Shown piece after piece: positions 22,303-33,390 of a DNA stretch of 64,000 nt. The DNA is from Eutreptiella sp. 'Long Island Sound 2002' (lineage: Eukaryota > Euglenozoa > Euglenophyceae > Eutreptiales > Eutreptiaceae), in NCBI GenBank assembly GCA_964036045.1, contig OZ038389.1, positions 34,910,444 to 34,974,443 on the forward strand. The letters run 5' to 3'. The translations under genes were made by a program, and so were the position numbers. Within the stretch, counting starts at the first letter, position 1, and every line of letters starts with the position of its first letter. The notes below the pieces were generated by a model, which was not told the origin of the DNA, made no database searches, and worked only from the letters and a program-made list of their open reading frames with translations.

Positions 22303-23976
22303 TTACAGGGTCTCTCCACCCTCCCAGCCTAAGGCTGCCAATGCCTGCCAGTCCACAGCATCGTCTGTCATCTCACTGCACTCCTTACACTGGCACCCAG
22401 ACACAGGCCCGCACCTGCCTGAACAGCACCCCGGCTGATAGTTCTGGGTCTCAGGCTGAAGCGCGGCATATCCAGGGTGATCATAGCGTCCGCAGTACCA
22501 CATGGGCCGCATGGTATGGAACCAGTCCCAACTCAAGTACGACCGTACCCCAGCCCCATTGTGAGGTGGCGTAAAGGGCTTGATCCCGTGGTGTTGCGCC
22601 AACATGTCCAGCGCACTTCGGTTGCCTGGGAGGAGGCTCACGGGGGACAATTCCATGAGGTAATACAGTCTCTGCAGCACCGGTAACCCATCGTCAAACA
22701 CCCCCGCCAGCTGCAGGATGCGCATGCACACCGGACACAAGAGGAAACAGCACTTCTGTCCTCGGTCTTCCTGAACAGACTCCGATTCGTTCATGACACA
22801 TCCGCGATTCTCGCAGGCCACCAACAGCCCAAGGGAGGACAGCGCAGCCGCCAACCCCCGGCCCACGAAGCCATTGAGTTGCTCTCCCGACTCCTCGTCA
22901 AAATGGGCAAAGTCCTGTCCACTCCCCAGCGGTACCTCGTGCTCGGCAAATTGGTAGGCGCTCATGATCATATCAGTCCCGTGCGTGCTCGTCAGCGACG
23001 TGGTGTAGCACCACCCGAACTCAGGGACATCCGAATCCCACAAATGCGGCATAACAAACACCACCCGTCCAGTGGTCGCAGGGTAATTGCCCCGACGGCC
23101 AGCAAAGCTGTTGGCATCCACCTGGAAGACCCGATGGTCTTGGACGTCTACCCGGCAGTGCGCGGTGGATGGCCTGAATTCCTTGCAGCTCTGGTAATGC
23201 ACAGGGCACTCGAGCCCATAGCACACCAACACCCGACGTAGTAGGTCCAGCCACCCCTTGAAGCCTGGGTACAGCTCCCCTTGCCACTCTGGCTGGTGGA
23301 GTGCATCTGCGATGACTGCGTTGCGTGGCCGGCGTGTGTTCCTCAACTTTGTGGGCTGCACCTCGAGGACAACACGTCGGCGGCACGGCGGGGCAATCTC
23401 GTTCCCAATGGCATCCCGTGTCCCGGATATCGCCTCTACAACTGTGCGGCTGACGCAGTACCGGCTGCCTGGGACGCTTCGGACTCGGGACTGGAAAAAG
23501 GGCACCTGGAAGCTCAGTGCACCTGGCCACAGCCATGCGATGTTTGCACCGCAACGGGAGAGCCAAGGGGCCATAGCGAACCAGCTGTCCTGGGCTGAGC
23601 ACTGTTGCAGGAGTCGGTTCTTGGCATCCAAGAATGCACACCTGTGGGCACTGGAGACTGAAGGCCCCCCAGTCTCCAGTGCTGCGATGCTCCGCATCAC
23701 TTCCTTGTCTGCAAAGCGTTGGTGCTGCCAGCGCAGGAATGTTTGTTTGGGAGTGCAAGCACCACGCTCATCCTTAAGCCAAAGAGGGTCCAATGGGGGG
23801 ATGGCAGGTCTGAATAAGTGCTGCTCATAGTCAGCAATTATGCCAAACCACCGTTTGTTGAGCCGCAGAAGTCCCAACAAATGGAGTGGAGGCAGGTAAG
23901 AAAAAACAATGCGCATTACAACACATGGCAGTGAGGACTCAATTAATGGCTCAAGTTCAACAACTCGGGAACACAT
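22303..23976 (-). CDS. F-box-like protein with a catalytically dead archaemetzincin domain
   Basis: Uninterrupted minus-strand frame, ATG at 23976 to TAA, 557 aa. Residues 17-50 (LPCVVMRIVFSYLPPLHLLG...LNKRWFGII) look like an F-box, the Skp1-binding module of SCF ubiquitin ligases. Residues about 240-425 follow archaemetzincin order: LWDSDVPEFGWCY, then DMIMSAYQFA, then the zinc-site region. The family signature HExxHxxGx3Cx4CxMx17CxxC is kept in its Cys/Met half: G383, C388, C393, M395 and CPVC at 414-417, with spacings off by one residue at two places. His376, Glu377 and His380 of the expected HExxH are Ala, Ala and Ser, so protease activity is very unlikely. A Cys-rich stretch (PGCCSGRCGPVSGCQCKEC) lies near the C-terminus at about 522-540. 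The pseudo-protease may act as a substrate- or metal-binding domain of an SCF adaptor. It is apparently intronless and free of homopolymer runs, unlike its surroundings. The F-box call is softer than the archaemetzincin call. Confidence 0.8.
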   Translation of the reverse strand: MCSRVVELEPLIESSLPCVVMRIVFSYLPPLHLLGLLRLNKRWFGIIADYEQHLFRPAIPPLDPLWLKDERGACTPKQTFLRWQHQRFADKEVMRSIAALETGGPSVSSAHRCAFLDAKNRLLQQCSAQDSWFAMAPWLSRCGANIAWLWPGALSFQVPFFQSRVRSVPGSRYCVSRTVVEAISGTRDAIGNEIAPPCRRRVVLEVQPTKLRNTRRPRNAVIADALHQPEWQGELYPGFKGWLDLLRRVLVCYGLECPVHYQSCKEFRPSTAHCRVDVQDHRVFQVDANSFAGRRGNYPATTGRVVFVMPHLWDSDVPEFGWCYTTSLTSTHGTDMIMSAYQFAEHEVPLGSGQDFAHFDEESGEQLNGFVGRGLAAALSSLGLLVACENRGCVMNESESVQEDRGQKCCFLLCPVCMRILQLAGVFDDGLPVLQRLYYLMELSPVSLLPGNRSALDMLAQHHGIKPFTPPHNGAGVRSYLSWDWFHTMRPMWYCGRYDHPGYAALQPETQNYQPGCCSGRCGPVSGCQCKECSEMTDDAVDWQALAALGWEGGETL

Positions 23977-24143
23977 CGGGACAAATTGTTGCAGAGAGCA
24001 AGAAGAGAATCAAAACATTGATCTGCATGTAGGAATCCTGGACAATGCAAAAAAACGCAATTCAACACGGTGACTCGTGTGATCTTGGGCTGCTTTGAGT
24101 GGCAAGTGGGCTGCTGTTGTACGCAGTGCTTGGTACATGCATG

Positions 24144-24797
24144 TCAATTAGGAGTCGGGGGGGGGGGGGGCGGTCGCCAAGTGACGCCCCCCCCCCCCTC
24201 GCAAAATTTTTTAAAGGCAACCTGTGGTACCCTCCACTGATGCAAGCAAACGGAACACAGGTGAAGCGAATTTTGCATTGATGCTCCACCAAATGTTATC
24301 GGGTCCAAAAGAACGGCAAAGAATTTCTGGGTACGAGAATGGCACGCTTTGAACTGTTGCACATGTTCAGTTTGCATAACAGGCACAGGGTGTGCGGCAC
24401 CAGCTGATGAGGAGGAGGCAATTGCACATGGGGCTGGTTTGGCAACTGGTTTAGCGGCTGCTTGCGCAACCTGACCAGCCTGTTTGGAGGCTGGCTTTGC
24501 TCTTGCCTTGGGGGCAGGCACCGACTTTGTTGGGGGTGCCAAATCCTTAAGGATTCACTTTTCCTCACATATATCACGAGTGAAATACAATTTTCTATCA
24601 AACACAGGCCCCAAGCCCGAAGCCCCACGCGCACTCTTTGCCCATACTACTTCCACATCATAATCCTCCTCTAAGTCAGACTCACTTGATTCCTCCTCAC
24701 TGCTTGAAGGCATGGAGTGCACATCGGAGGCCTCTAGTCGCGATTGATAATCACTGGATGTGGAACCCCATGATGAGGAATCCAAAGATGAAGATTC
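24144..24797 (-). CDS. Low-confidence exon(s): acidic Ser-rich then Ala/Pro/Lys-rich
   Basis: Two abutting minus-strand frames. The first (24797-24558) is acidic and Ser-rich (SSSEEESSESDLEEDYDVEV). The second (about 24548-24270) is PPTKSVPAPKARAKPASKQ followed by Ala/Pro repeats. They could be one protein joined by a very short intron or a frameshift near 24550. No ATG opens the first, and the upstream acceptor gives a stop in the expected phase. Low-complexity composition weakens the case. Confidence 0.3.
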
Positions 24798-25137
24798 AGG
24801 TCACTGATTTGAAGTAATGGGAAAGCAATGCAAGAACGAGTGTGTGACAGATGGGGAACACAAACCACCGCAAAGATATTGCCCAGCAGAAAAGTGAAGT
24901 GACGGTCTCAAGGGGGGGGGGGGGGTGGTATCTGAGGCACCACGGATCCCATTGTCAGCAACGCATTAAGAGATTTCGATTCATATGCAATAAAGATCAG
25001 TGTTTCAATGCATTCAATAGAGTGCGAGCGTCCCTGTTTCTGATAGCGTGGGCGACCCTACCACCATGATGATTATTTCTTGTTGCTGCTTGCAAGCACA
25101 CCTTGCACCTTTGCACCACTTGGCAAGCAGAACTTAC

Positions 25138-25340
25138 CAGGTTGTATGCAAAGAGCACTGTTCGGCATGGTGTTTGTGCAGCTTTGCACAGTGGAATGCA
25201 TGGAACCCCCTTGTCTAAGTCGAACATTGCTCTGCATGTTGTTCACGGGTATTTTATTGGTTGCTCTCCTTGTTGATGAACCACCCAAAAAACCATTGTC
25301 CTTCGAGGGGGTGGAGATTAGATGAGGCAAGTCTTGTGCA
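25138..25340 (-). CDS. Candidate internal exon with strong splice sites
   Basis: The acceptor is TTTTTTGTGCAG (ending 25341). The donor CAACCTG|GTAAGT at 25137 is a near-perfect 5' site. One frame is open throughout (phase 2 in, phase 1 out): LPHLISTPSKDNGFLGGSS ... NNMQSNVRLRQGGSMHS. It does not join in phase to the exon at 25457-25624, so an intervening exon or a different partner is needed. No family recognised. Confidence 0.4.
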
Positions 25341-25456
25341 CTGCACAAAAAATTTGCATGTGCTAAGCAGAACGTCCAGCTGTACATCCATCAGTACATC
25401 CCTTTGAGAAGCCAAGCACAACAAAACGAACACATAAAATAAAATTCCATAGTTAC

Positions 25457-25624
25457 TTGAACTGTTTGACTGTAGAATCCTTTGCCGACAATGTTACTCA
25501 TGCTAAACAATTGTGCACGTCCCTTGGTAGCTTTGGGCTTGAGCTCAGGCTTGAACTTGGGCCTGGGCATGGGCTGAGACTTGCTTGGACTTGGGCTTGG
25601 AAGCATGTCACAAAAGGACATCAT
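25457..25624 (-). CDS. Candidate first exon, Lys/Pro-rich
   Basis: ATG ATG at 25624, 56 codons. It reads MMSFCDMLPSPSPSKSQP, then a repeated PKFKPELKPKATKG segment and SMSNIVGKGFYSQTVQ. It ends at CAA|GTAACT (25456). Periodic Lys-Pro dipeptides suggest a disordered basic region. Strand and start are inferred. Confidence 0.35.
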
Positions 25625-25699
25625 CTCTTTGAGGGGTTGGATGTGGAGCACATGGGTGGATCATCAAATTGCTGCCCCGCAAGCACACCCTTATTACAC

Positions 25700-27295
25700 G
25701 CACCGTTTAAATTGATTGTGATACAAACACGCTGGCCTGTGGTGTGCAAAATACTTCTCTGTGGGGTCAAAAAGAGATGTTTACATGGGGCTTTGCATGA
25801 AACAAGAGGCAATAGGACCCACAGCATCAAAGATACATGTTCAAGCAACTCACAGTTCAACAACTCACAGATGTGCAAACCAATCGTACCACTTGCAAAC
25901 ATTCCGCATGAACTGTCTCCTACATGGTTGTAGTGCAAAGTGGCTACACAAGGATTGGGGTCTCCAAAGCAGAGGGCTACATAACCTTTGTCTCCAAAGG
26001 AGGGAGGAATCAATTACCATGGCTGTATGGGGGTCTCCAATTGGAGAGGATAACCCTAGCCACATCACGGTTCCCATACTAATGTGGCACCAAAGTGGCA
26101 CTGGTGCGGAGGTTGTATATGAGTGTGTGGGTCCCGTTAAACAGTACCCCCCCCCCTTGCCCTACAACAGGCTTGAATAAAAAATGGGGGCTGCGGGGTT
26201 CAATTTTAAGAATGAGAGTAGTGGGGGTCAACACATGTCTGAGAGGGGTTGGATACGGCACCTTTCCCCACACACGCGTGGATGCACAGCCACATACACT
26301 AATCTAACGCGAAATGATCTACCCTGACAAACGCCATTTAGCAGCTTTGAGTTCTACTTCAAGGGGCAAAAGTGCGGAAACACGGGGTCGTTGTGTTGGA
26401 CAAGCCCGTGTTACCGTGTGACATGTACCACGGAACACATGTTGTAGACATCAGCCAACCCTACCCCTAGATGACTACAAAAAGGTGTCCAACATGTGAG
26501 GAAGGTTCAATATGGGTGGTGTTGGTGTGGCTGTAAGTCCATGTGCTCTTGTGTTCTAGGTTAATTGTATGCAGCCACAAACCACATTCTCTATTGGATT
26601 GGAACCGCAAAAATGGTGGTTCCAAAAAAGACCCAAAAGTGCGAAAACATGGGGCCGTGTTTGGACAAGCCCATGTTAGGGCGAGGGGTTGGTAATGCAA
26701 CCTGAATATGGAAAACAAGTGCACCCCATGTACTATTTTTTTTTGTTAGGACACCGGAACATCTGAAGCCATCGATGCGGTCGGTGTTCGTGGGCATCTA
26801 GGCCTAGGTACTATTTACAGCAAGAACTGTATAGCCAACAACTTCATGCACGTAAGGCATGTCGCCTGCTAGGGACGCTGTTGGGGGAAAAACCCACCAC
26901 GCTCGAAACCGTCAAGTTTGATATTGATCATTTTGAAAAACGACTGTTTTAAACTGGGGTTTCTCAAGCACAAATTGGAATGCCCCCAAAATGTATCTTT
27001 TTTTTTTGGCCGAATCACGAGGGTTTTCCGGCTATTTCAGCCCCTCAAGTTGGGATGGACGCCACTCATAGTTCTTAAGTGCATTCATTGTACGTGTTGC
27101 TCCCGGCACTGAAGTGGGGTTCGGCGTGCAACGTTGGCACTCACTTGGCCAACCGAGGCCCCTGGTTAGTTCCGTATGTACAACCCATGCGAATGTTGTG
27201 ATTGTGACCCCCTCACCTGCATTCCTACTTACTCTTCTTCCTGTTACGCTCGGTCCGCCCTTGCCTATCACTAACATCGGTGCTGTAGTCATAGT
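25700..27295. other. No gene seen
   Basis: AT-richer DNA with short frames on both strands. No motif or convincing splice pair. Confidence 0.45.
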
Positions 27296-27300
27296 CATCA

Positions 27301-27425
27301 TTGAACGGGGCCCGTTCCACTGTGCTATGGAAAGCTCTTTTGCAGATAATAGATTTGACCCCCCATGTCATCCGCTGGGAGTGGTGCCCATCGCACCAGG
27401 GCATCCCTGGTATTGAACCAAAGAT
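27301..27425 (+). pseudogene. RNase H C-terminal remnant
   Basis: Reads VLWKALLQIIDLTPHVIRWE followed by WCPSHQGIPGIE. This is the end of a type I RNase H domain, where PSHQGIPGNE is the usual form of the His-containing loop. It runs into unrelated sequence and a stop within 25 codons. A fourth, independent RNase H scrap in this window. Confidence 0.6.
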
Positions 27426-27479
27426 GCAACCTCCTAAAATCTTTTCCCCTCAAAGCTTCTTCAATGCCCCAAAGTGCGG

Positions 27480-30400
27480 GTGAAAACGCAACTGCAAATG
27501 TGCGGCCTTTTTGAAAAGTGCATATAGGGAAGTGCCGAAAGTCATGGCACTTGAAAGTCAAAGGCCTTCCTTGGGAGGCAGATTTTGCAGTCCAAAGTCA
27601 AACAACCTCTTGTTTTTTTCTTTGGTTTTAAATAAAAACACTGAGGCAATGAGGCAGTTCTTGCTTTTGGAATGGTGTTTTTCCAAAGCCAAAAGACAAC
27701 CTCCGCGACTTTGGAGTCATTTGCCTTTGGAGTGCTCTAACTTTGGAGACTCCCCTGTAGATAAAGCATGTTTACCAGTTGGGCAATGCCGCACAAGCAC
27801 TAATCAGTGAAGAATAGGAAATCAAAACAAAATTCCTAGCTTGTCGTGTTTGTGGCGTACATAGTGTGCAGTGTGCAAATCATGCAGTGCACCATGCATC
27901 GCACAGAATGCCAGAATGTTTCTCCCTCCTTTTTTTGAGCCCCGTAACGCAAATAAAAGAACAAAGCATATTTGGATTGTGCGACTGTGGTTGGTCCATG
28001 TGGTCCAATTTCATGAACCATTGTGGGTGACAAAAAGGGTTAACAACAGGGTTGAATGCAAAGGAGTAGCAGGAAAGTAACCAGGTCACGTTCATGGTTT
28101 CTTTGGTTTCCGCTCTTTGGAGACTACACAAATGGCCGCATTCTCCTAATTCACATTGGTGCTCCAATTGAGGTTGAGTTGGAATTGAACTGCCAACATA
28201 GCATCTGAAGAGCCTCAATAATGAGGTGAAATTGGACTGGCCACAAAACCCCCACCGTCGCAGCATCCTGTTATGAGGCGAAAATAACCCACGCCATCTC
28301 AGTTGCTCAAAGCGAGGTAAAATCAAAATGACTACATAATGCTGTAGCCTTGCGGTCTTACCAAAGAACGCAAATGCAAAAGACAGCATAACCCTTGCAG
28401 CCAAGGGTCAAAATGAGGTGACACCAAAATGAATTACACTTTTGTTCCACTTTTCCAGCTAATCTTCCTTGTATTGGAGGATTTTCAAAGGATACTCCTT
28501 GTTGCGGAACATGCTTGCAACACAATCCTCTGCTATGCTTTTTGGTTCTTAAACAGTGTCTCCACCTGCCCTCAATTTGTCTCCGTTGCAATTAGCTTCG
28601 GCTCACCCGTATGATTGTGAAATTGCTCGGTCTGTTTGTTTGGCTAGATGCATCATCTGCATGATCACGAATACGTTCTGCATCGGTTGTTTCCTTCCTC
28701 ACCTGGTTTGAGTCTTGCTGCACAGTGACTTGCCGGGTCTGAGTGTATCACTGCTTGAAGAAGGACTTAGAAATGCCCGCAGACAGCCCTTGAAAGATCC
28801 ATGTCTCACATCACACATTGCACCGCACATCCCATGCCCCACATCCCACATGAACATGTCCCACATCCCATAACCCACCGTGCAACGCAACCCAACGTTG
28901 CCATTGCCTTAGAGCAGTGTGTGCAAATGCGCAACAAAAGCACAAGATGATTTGATGCAACATGCTGTTTTTAATGCAGCAAGAAGCAAAACATTTCCTA
29001 GAAGGAACACATTCCCTGTTCTTTATGTGTAGAAATGCAGAATGCACAAACTGTGACATGTGCTGTGTTAGCAAACAGTGCGTCCAATGAAATCAACATA
29101 GACATACACAAATTCCAGCTCAAGGAAACAAACAACATACAAAATGTGAGTGAGTATGGCCATGTGTGTATCATGTGTACCCTGGCATGTGTTACACCAC
29201 TGCTTTTCCTGCTTGTCCTGCTGAGCGGCACTTATCATGTTGTGGGCCAATGCAACGCCATCAACAGCCATCAACAGACAACCAAGCAACCCTTCCAAAA
29301 TGCAGTTCTGTGGGAAAACACTGCCACTGCACTGGGAACCAAACAGTGGCAGCTCCGCAACTGAAAGCACCTTGAGCCATGGGCGCGCTTACTGCGCACC
29401 ACGGGCGCCGCAGGGTAAGGGAAATTAGCTTTAGTGTGTACACTGTCCAAGAAATGTACACTGGCACAAAAAGTTCCGTGCAAGTTGATTTGTTGACACC
29501 ATCGCTCACTACAGAGGAGAGGCTACAACACCGCCGAATCAAGCCAGGGCTGAGCTCAAGGCGGGATCTTCAATGAGCAACAAGCGACATTTGTATAGCG
29601 CCTCGTCTTGCCTGATCTGGCGCCCAAAGCACTCTTACATGCCACCATAGGGTTCGTTTAGCTGAGATCAGCAGATTACCTCCGCGGCCCACAAAACCCA
29701 TTGTTCCGCAGAACCATTTTGGGGTCCGTAGAGGCCCCCCCACCCCACGCCCCCTTGGGGTCGGGTCCTGGCTGCCAACCACGCCCTTGCCGTCTTAGGA
29801 GTGCCCAAAGCAGGGACAACTCAAAGTTCATACATGGCCCATTCCATGCTGGGGACGGGCAACAAGCGCACCATTTGTTGGTGGCCCAAAAAGGTAAAAA
29901 TAGTAACAAAAATAGGGGAAGAAAGGCGTATAGGGGTATACATTACATAAAACAGCGCGTGTATGTGTGTATGTACCAACTAACCAATGTATGTATGTTT
30001 GTCGCATCGACCGAGTGTATGTACCAAATATATTGCCTGTGTTCCAAGATAATTACCCAAATTGCGCGCTGCAGGGTGCACTGCAGGGCGCGCCGCACGA
30101 TAAGCACCCCCTATGGTACTGCTGGAATTGAATGCTTCTGCCAGGGGATCAGTGATGTCACATGCATATGAATATGTGCATGCGTCCAAAAACCAGGCTG
30201 TCCTTTCGTCTAAAACCAAAACCTGTGTGTTCTGCAAAAAATTTCATTTCATCCACATCCTGGTTGGCCATTGTAAGTGATAGACTTCATTCACCGGTAA
30301 TGAAGAAGAAGAACACAACTGGCCATACATGACACTTGGCCTCCCATGATACTTGGAAACGAGGGTTCCAAAAAAGGAGAGACAAATGGATCGCTCGTTC

Positions 30401-31040
30401 TTCAGCAAACACAGCACAATGCACCCTGCAGAATGCCCATGCCACTTCACAGCTGCATCAAAAAAAAAACAAAGAGGTCAACGAGTGGGGAGGAGTTAAC
30501 GGGTTAATGAGTGAAGAGATGGGGAGCAGTTGAGTTTGCCATGGCATGGCAAAGGCATTTTCTACCACAAAACATAAATGACAGGGAAAATACTCCGCCG
30601 CCTGTGGTTTCTGTACTTGTCTTAGACTTCTGGCCCCCTTGTGTGGGGGATACTGGGGAAGTGTTTGGGCATCCAATTCGGACCCACACCCGCAATTTTT
30701 TTTTCTGCCTGCTATCGGGAGGTAGTGGCCCATTTGCACCTCATGGAATGCTTTGGGCTGTCAGTGCCTGAACAACCCAAACAGCACTCAGGACTTCATG
30801 CGTCCGGCAGACAACTGTGGCCCCTCAAATCGTACTTCATTGCAATGACCGGTGTTTGGCAAGTGGCCCATTCTCCATATACTTGGCACACTCTCCCCTC
30901 GTGGGGACGTGGATTTCAGGTCTGGCCCATGTGCTGTTTGCTGCCCTTCCTTCCCTTCCCTTCATTGTACCCTGGTTGGCTTTGCCCCCCCCCCCCCCCG
31001 CCGCATTGAGACCATTATGTCTTTCTCTTTGGGGAACGAA
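27480..31040. other. No confident gene; repeats
   Basis: Holds a GCGCC-type dispersed motif at 29575-29640 and a C run at about 30987-31000. Long frames here are mostly low complexity. I support no coding call. Confidence 0.45.
29575..29640 (-). repeat. Dispersed motif with GCGCTATACAAAT core, copy 1
   Basis: On the minus strand this contains GGCGCTATACAAATGTCGC and, on the plus strand, CGCCTCGTCTTGCCTGATC. The same sequence, in the other orientation and partly doubled, is at about 53770-53880. It looks like part of a SINE-like or promoter-derived family. Confidence 0.65.
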
Positions 31041-31102
31041 GATTCAATCTAATCTGCCTGTTCTGTGCGTGGGAACCCCCCCCCCCCCGTCCAGAACAAC
31101 CG

Positions 31103-31560
31103 TAGAAGCACTGAATTTGACGGAAACAATGCCTTCTCTCGCTCTGACAAGGGCGTCGTTTGTGTGCGGGGAAAACACAGCAGCACTGACTGTTGCGTCG
31201 TAAATGTGCTCGTGGGTACGTGATCCTCCAATCGCTACCTCCAAAAGAGAACGGGTGGCAATGGGGTACCCTCCCCCCTCTGGGGCGCCCAGCCTATGCC
31301 CAGCCACTGTGTCCCTGACGGCACGTGCCCGCTTCAAAGGCAGTTGTACCCGACAGTAACCGCCCCCAACCGCTTTGGCAACCCCCTCCAACCGCCTGCC
31401 TAACCGCTTCTCGGGCCGCCTCTCAGGCCCCTTCCCTTCTAGTGCGTCCCTGGGTGGCAGGACAGCTTCAGCATCCTTGAAATACCATCCCTTCAACTTC
31501 AGGGCTAACCGCAGAAAGCCGCCGCCAAACTCCATGGGTCCAAAAGTGGTGGAGTTCTGA
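31103..31560 (-). CDS. Unrecognised GC-rich ORF or exon
   Basis: Minus-strand frame opening after CCCGTGTCAG, with GPMEFGGGFLRLALKLKGWYF, EGKGPERRPEKRLGRRLEG and VAGHRLGAPEGGG. The mix of charged and hydrophobic residues looks coding, but no family is recognised. It may be a recurrent mobile-element ORF. The surrounding DNA is GC-rich and rich in C runs, which makes spurious open frames likely. Confidence 0.25.
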
Positions 31561-32519
31561 CACGGGGGCGCTGTTCTCGCAAAGAGGGGGGGGTGGGGGG
31601 ACACCCTGGATGAACAGCCGTGGCCTGGCGCGGGGTGGCACAAAGACGGGTCAGGGGGCATTGATCACCTCCGAAGGATCTGGGTCAATGGGTGGAACCC
31701 GCACCGATGGTGGCCGGGCATACACTCAGCAGATCACCGGATTACCCAAGGGAAATGCGCAACTTGTCACGTCAGACGGCAGGGGTTTCCCCTGACGCCG
31801 CTGGGCTGGGCAGAGGAGGGGATGGGCCCCATCCGGAGTTGCCACACGGCCAGGCTGCCAGCGGCCGATGACCAATGCACCGCCATGTGCTGTCGGTTAG
31901 CCAACTGCGCCCGACGCTGCCAACTGCCGTCACTTCTGTCGGAAGTGCGAACTGGAACACCAACGGCTGTCGGGTACTCCCCCGATGCGGCGTCCCAAAC
32001 AGGCGCTCAACGGGGGCGTTCTCGCACATCGCGGGCACAGCGCCCATTATCACGGTGTTCATCCCGGGAACACCCCTGCACACCACCCCCCTACAGAAGT
32101 GTGCATGATCCATTCAACACAGCATCGGGGGTGCAGGATTCAGGACCCTGGGACCCGTGGCTACCGGGGGGTGCAGAACAGTCGACTGTACGCACAGCAC
32201 GGGCACAGCGCACGGTGCACGGTGCGCCCCCCCGTACGGAGTCTTTTTGAGTTGCTGTCTGCCTCCCCCCCCCCAAGGACGCACGCAACGACCCACAATG
32301 CTCCCACAAAGAGGGAGGTCCTGTCGGACGCACCGGAACTGGTCGACATCCACTTGAATCGGTCATGCCAAGCCCGCAGCCCGTCACACGTCACACAGCC
32401 TCTCACAAACCCTTCGGCCTCGGCGGCTGCGATCATCAGCACGTCTCGTTCATCTCCGCACAACGCGAGTTGCCCTTTCACGCTGGGCCCGGGATCCATT
32501 GCAACTCCGGCTGGGGGGG

Positions 32520-32770
32520 GCCTTCAAGCCTATTTCCCACACCCCCCCCCCCCTCTTATTGGGGGGCTCTGAGGGCTGGGCTCACCAAATGACCTCACAC
32601 ATAAATTCCAACAATCATACCTCATAAGCACAGTGCCACCCCCCTGAGGGAAGGGCGCTGCATCCACCAGTTTAAACCACCTAGCCCATAGTCGTGCGAG
32701 GGGGCTGCCCCTTTTCGATGCACCCTGACCCCTAATGGTTGCGGGAGGCTTTTGGACGCTTGTTCCTACC
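32520..32770 (+). repeat. Dispersed repeat family B, copy 1
   Basis: A block starting AAGCCTATTTCCCA and running through GGGCTGGGCTCACCAA, AGTGCCACC, AAACCACC and GATGCACCCTGACC is repeated, diverged and in the same orientation, at 33085-33390. A short third piece lies at about 34262-34320. Confidence 0.75.
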
Positions 32771-33084
32771 AGGGCCACAAGTAGGCCACAAAATGAACCA
32801 CACATGCAACTCTTGGTATGCATATGTAGCAATATTTGACATTGATGTCACAGAGGTTCTTGTTCTAGGATCTTGGAGTAACAGCAATAGCCATAGCCAT
32901 GGCCATAGCCACAATCAGACCAACATGAACAACACCAGTCACACCAACATGAACAGCACCAGCATCGGCAACAATTGCGGAAAGAATTAGCGATAGGAAC
33001 AGCATGGACCTGTCCAATGTGCAGCTCATGGGAAAGTCCTCTGAGCGCGATGCTGCCTGTCTTCAGCACCTGCCTCCAGGGGAG

Positions 33085-33390
33085 AGGGCCATCCAAGCCT
33101 ATTTCCCAACACCCCAACCCCTTATTAGACTCCCGGGGCTGGGCCCACCAACATAACCCCACACTCTGCCATTCCACATTCCACACACATTTGACAGATC
33201 ATATCTCAAACACGCAGTGCCCCCTAGTTGCCACTACACCCACTGATTCAAACCACCTGCCCCCAATTTTTTTTTGGTGGTGGTGGGCGGGGGGGGCTAC
33301 CTCTTTCCGATGCACCCTAACCAAAATATTTCTTGGAGGCTTCCTAATGGCTGCAGGAGGATTTGGGCTGCTTGTTGCTACTGAGGAGCC
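33085..33390 (+). repeat. Dispersed repeat family B, copy 2
   Basis: Shares ordered blocks with 32520-32770 but has extra internal sequence, including a T run and a G run (about 33267-33296). Confidence 0.75.

Noticed and set aside
27880-28404. 174-codon minus-strand ORF
   Set aside because: No motif, Phe/Trp/Cys-rich random-looking composition and no splice or start support.
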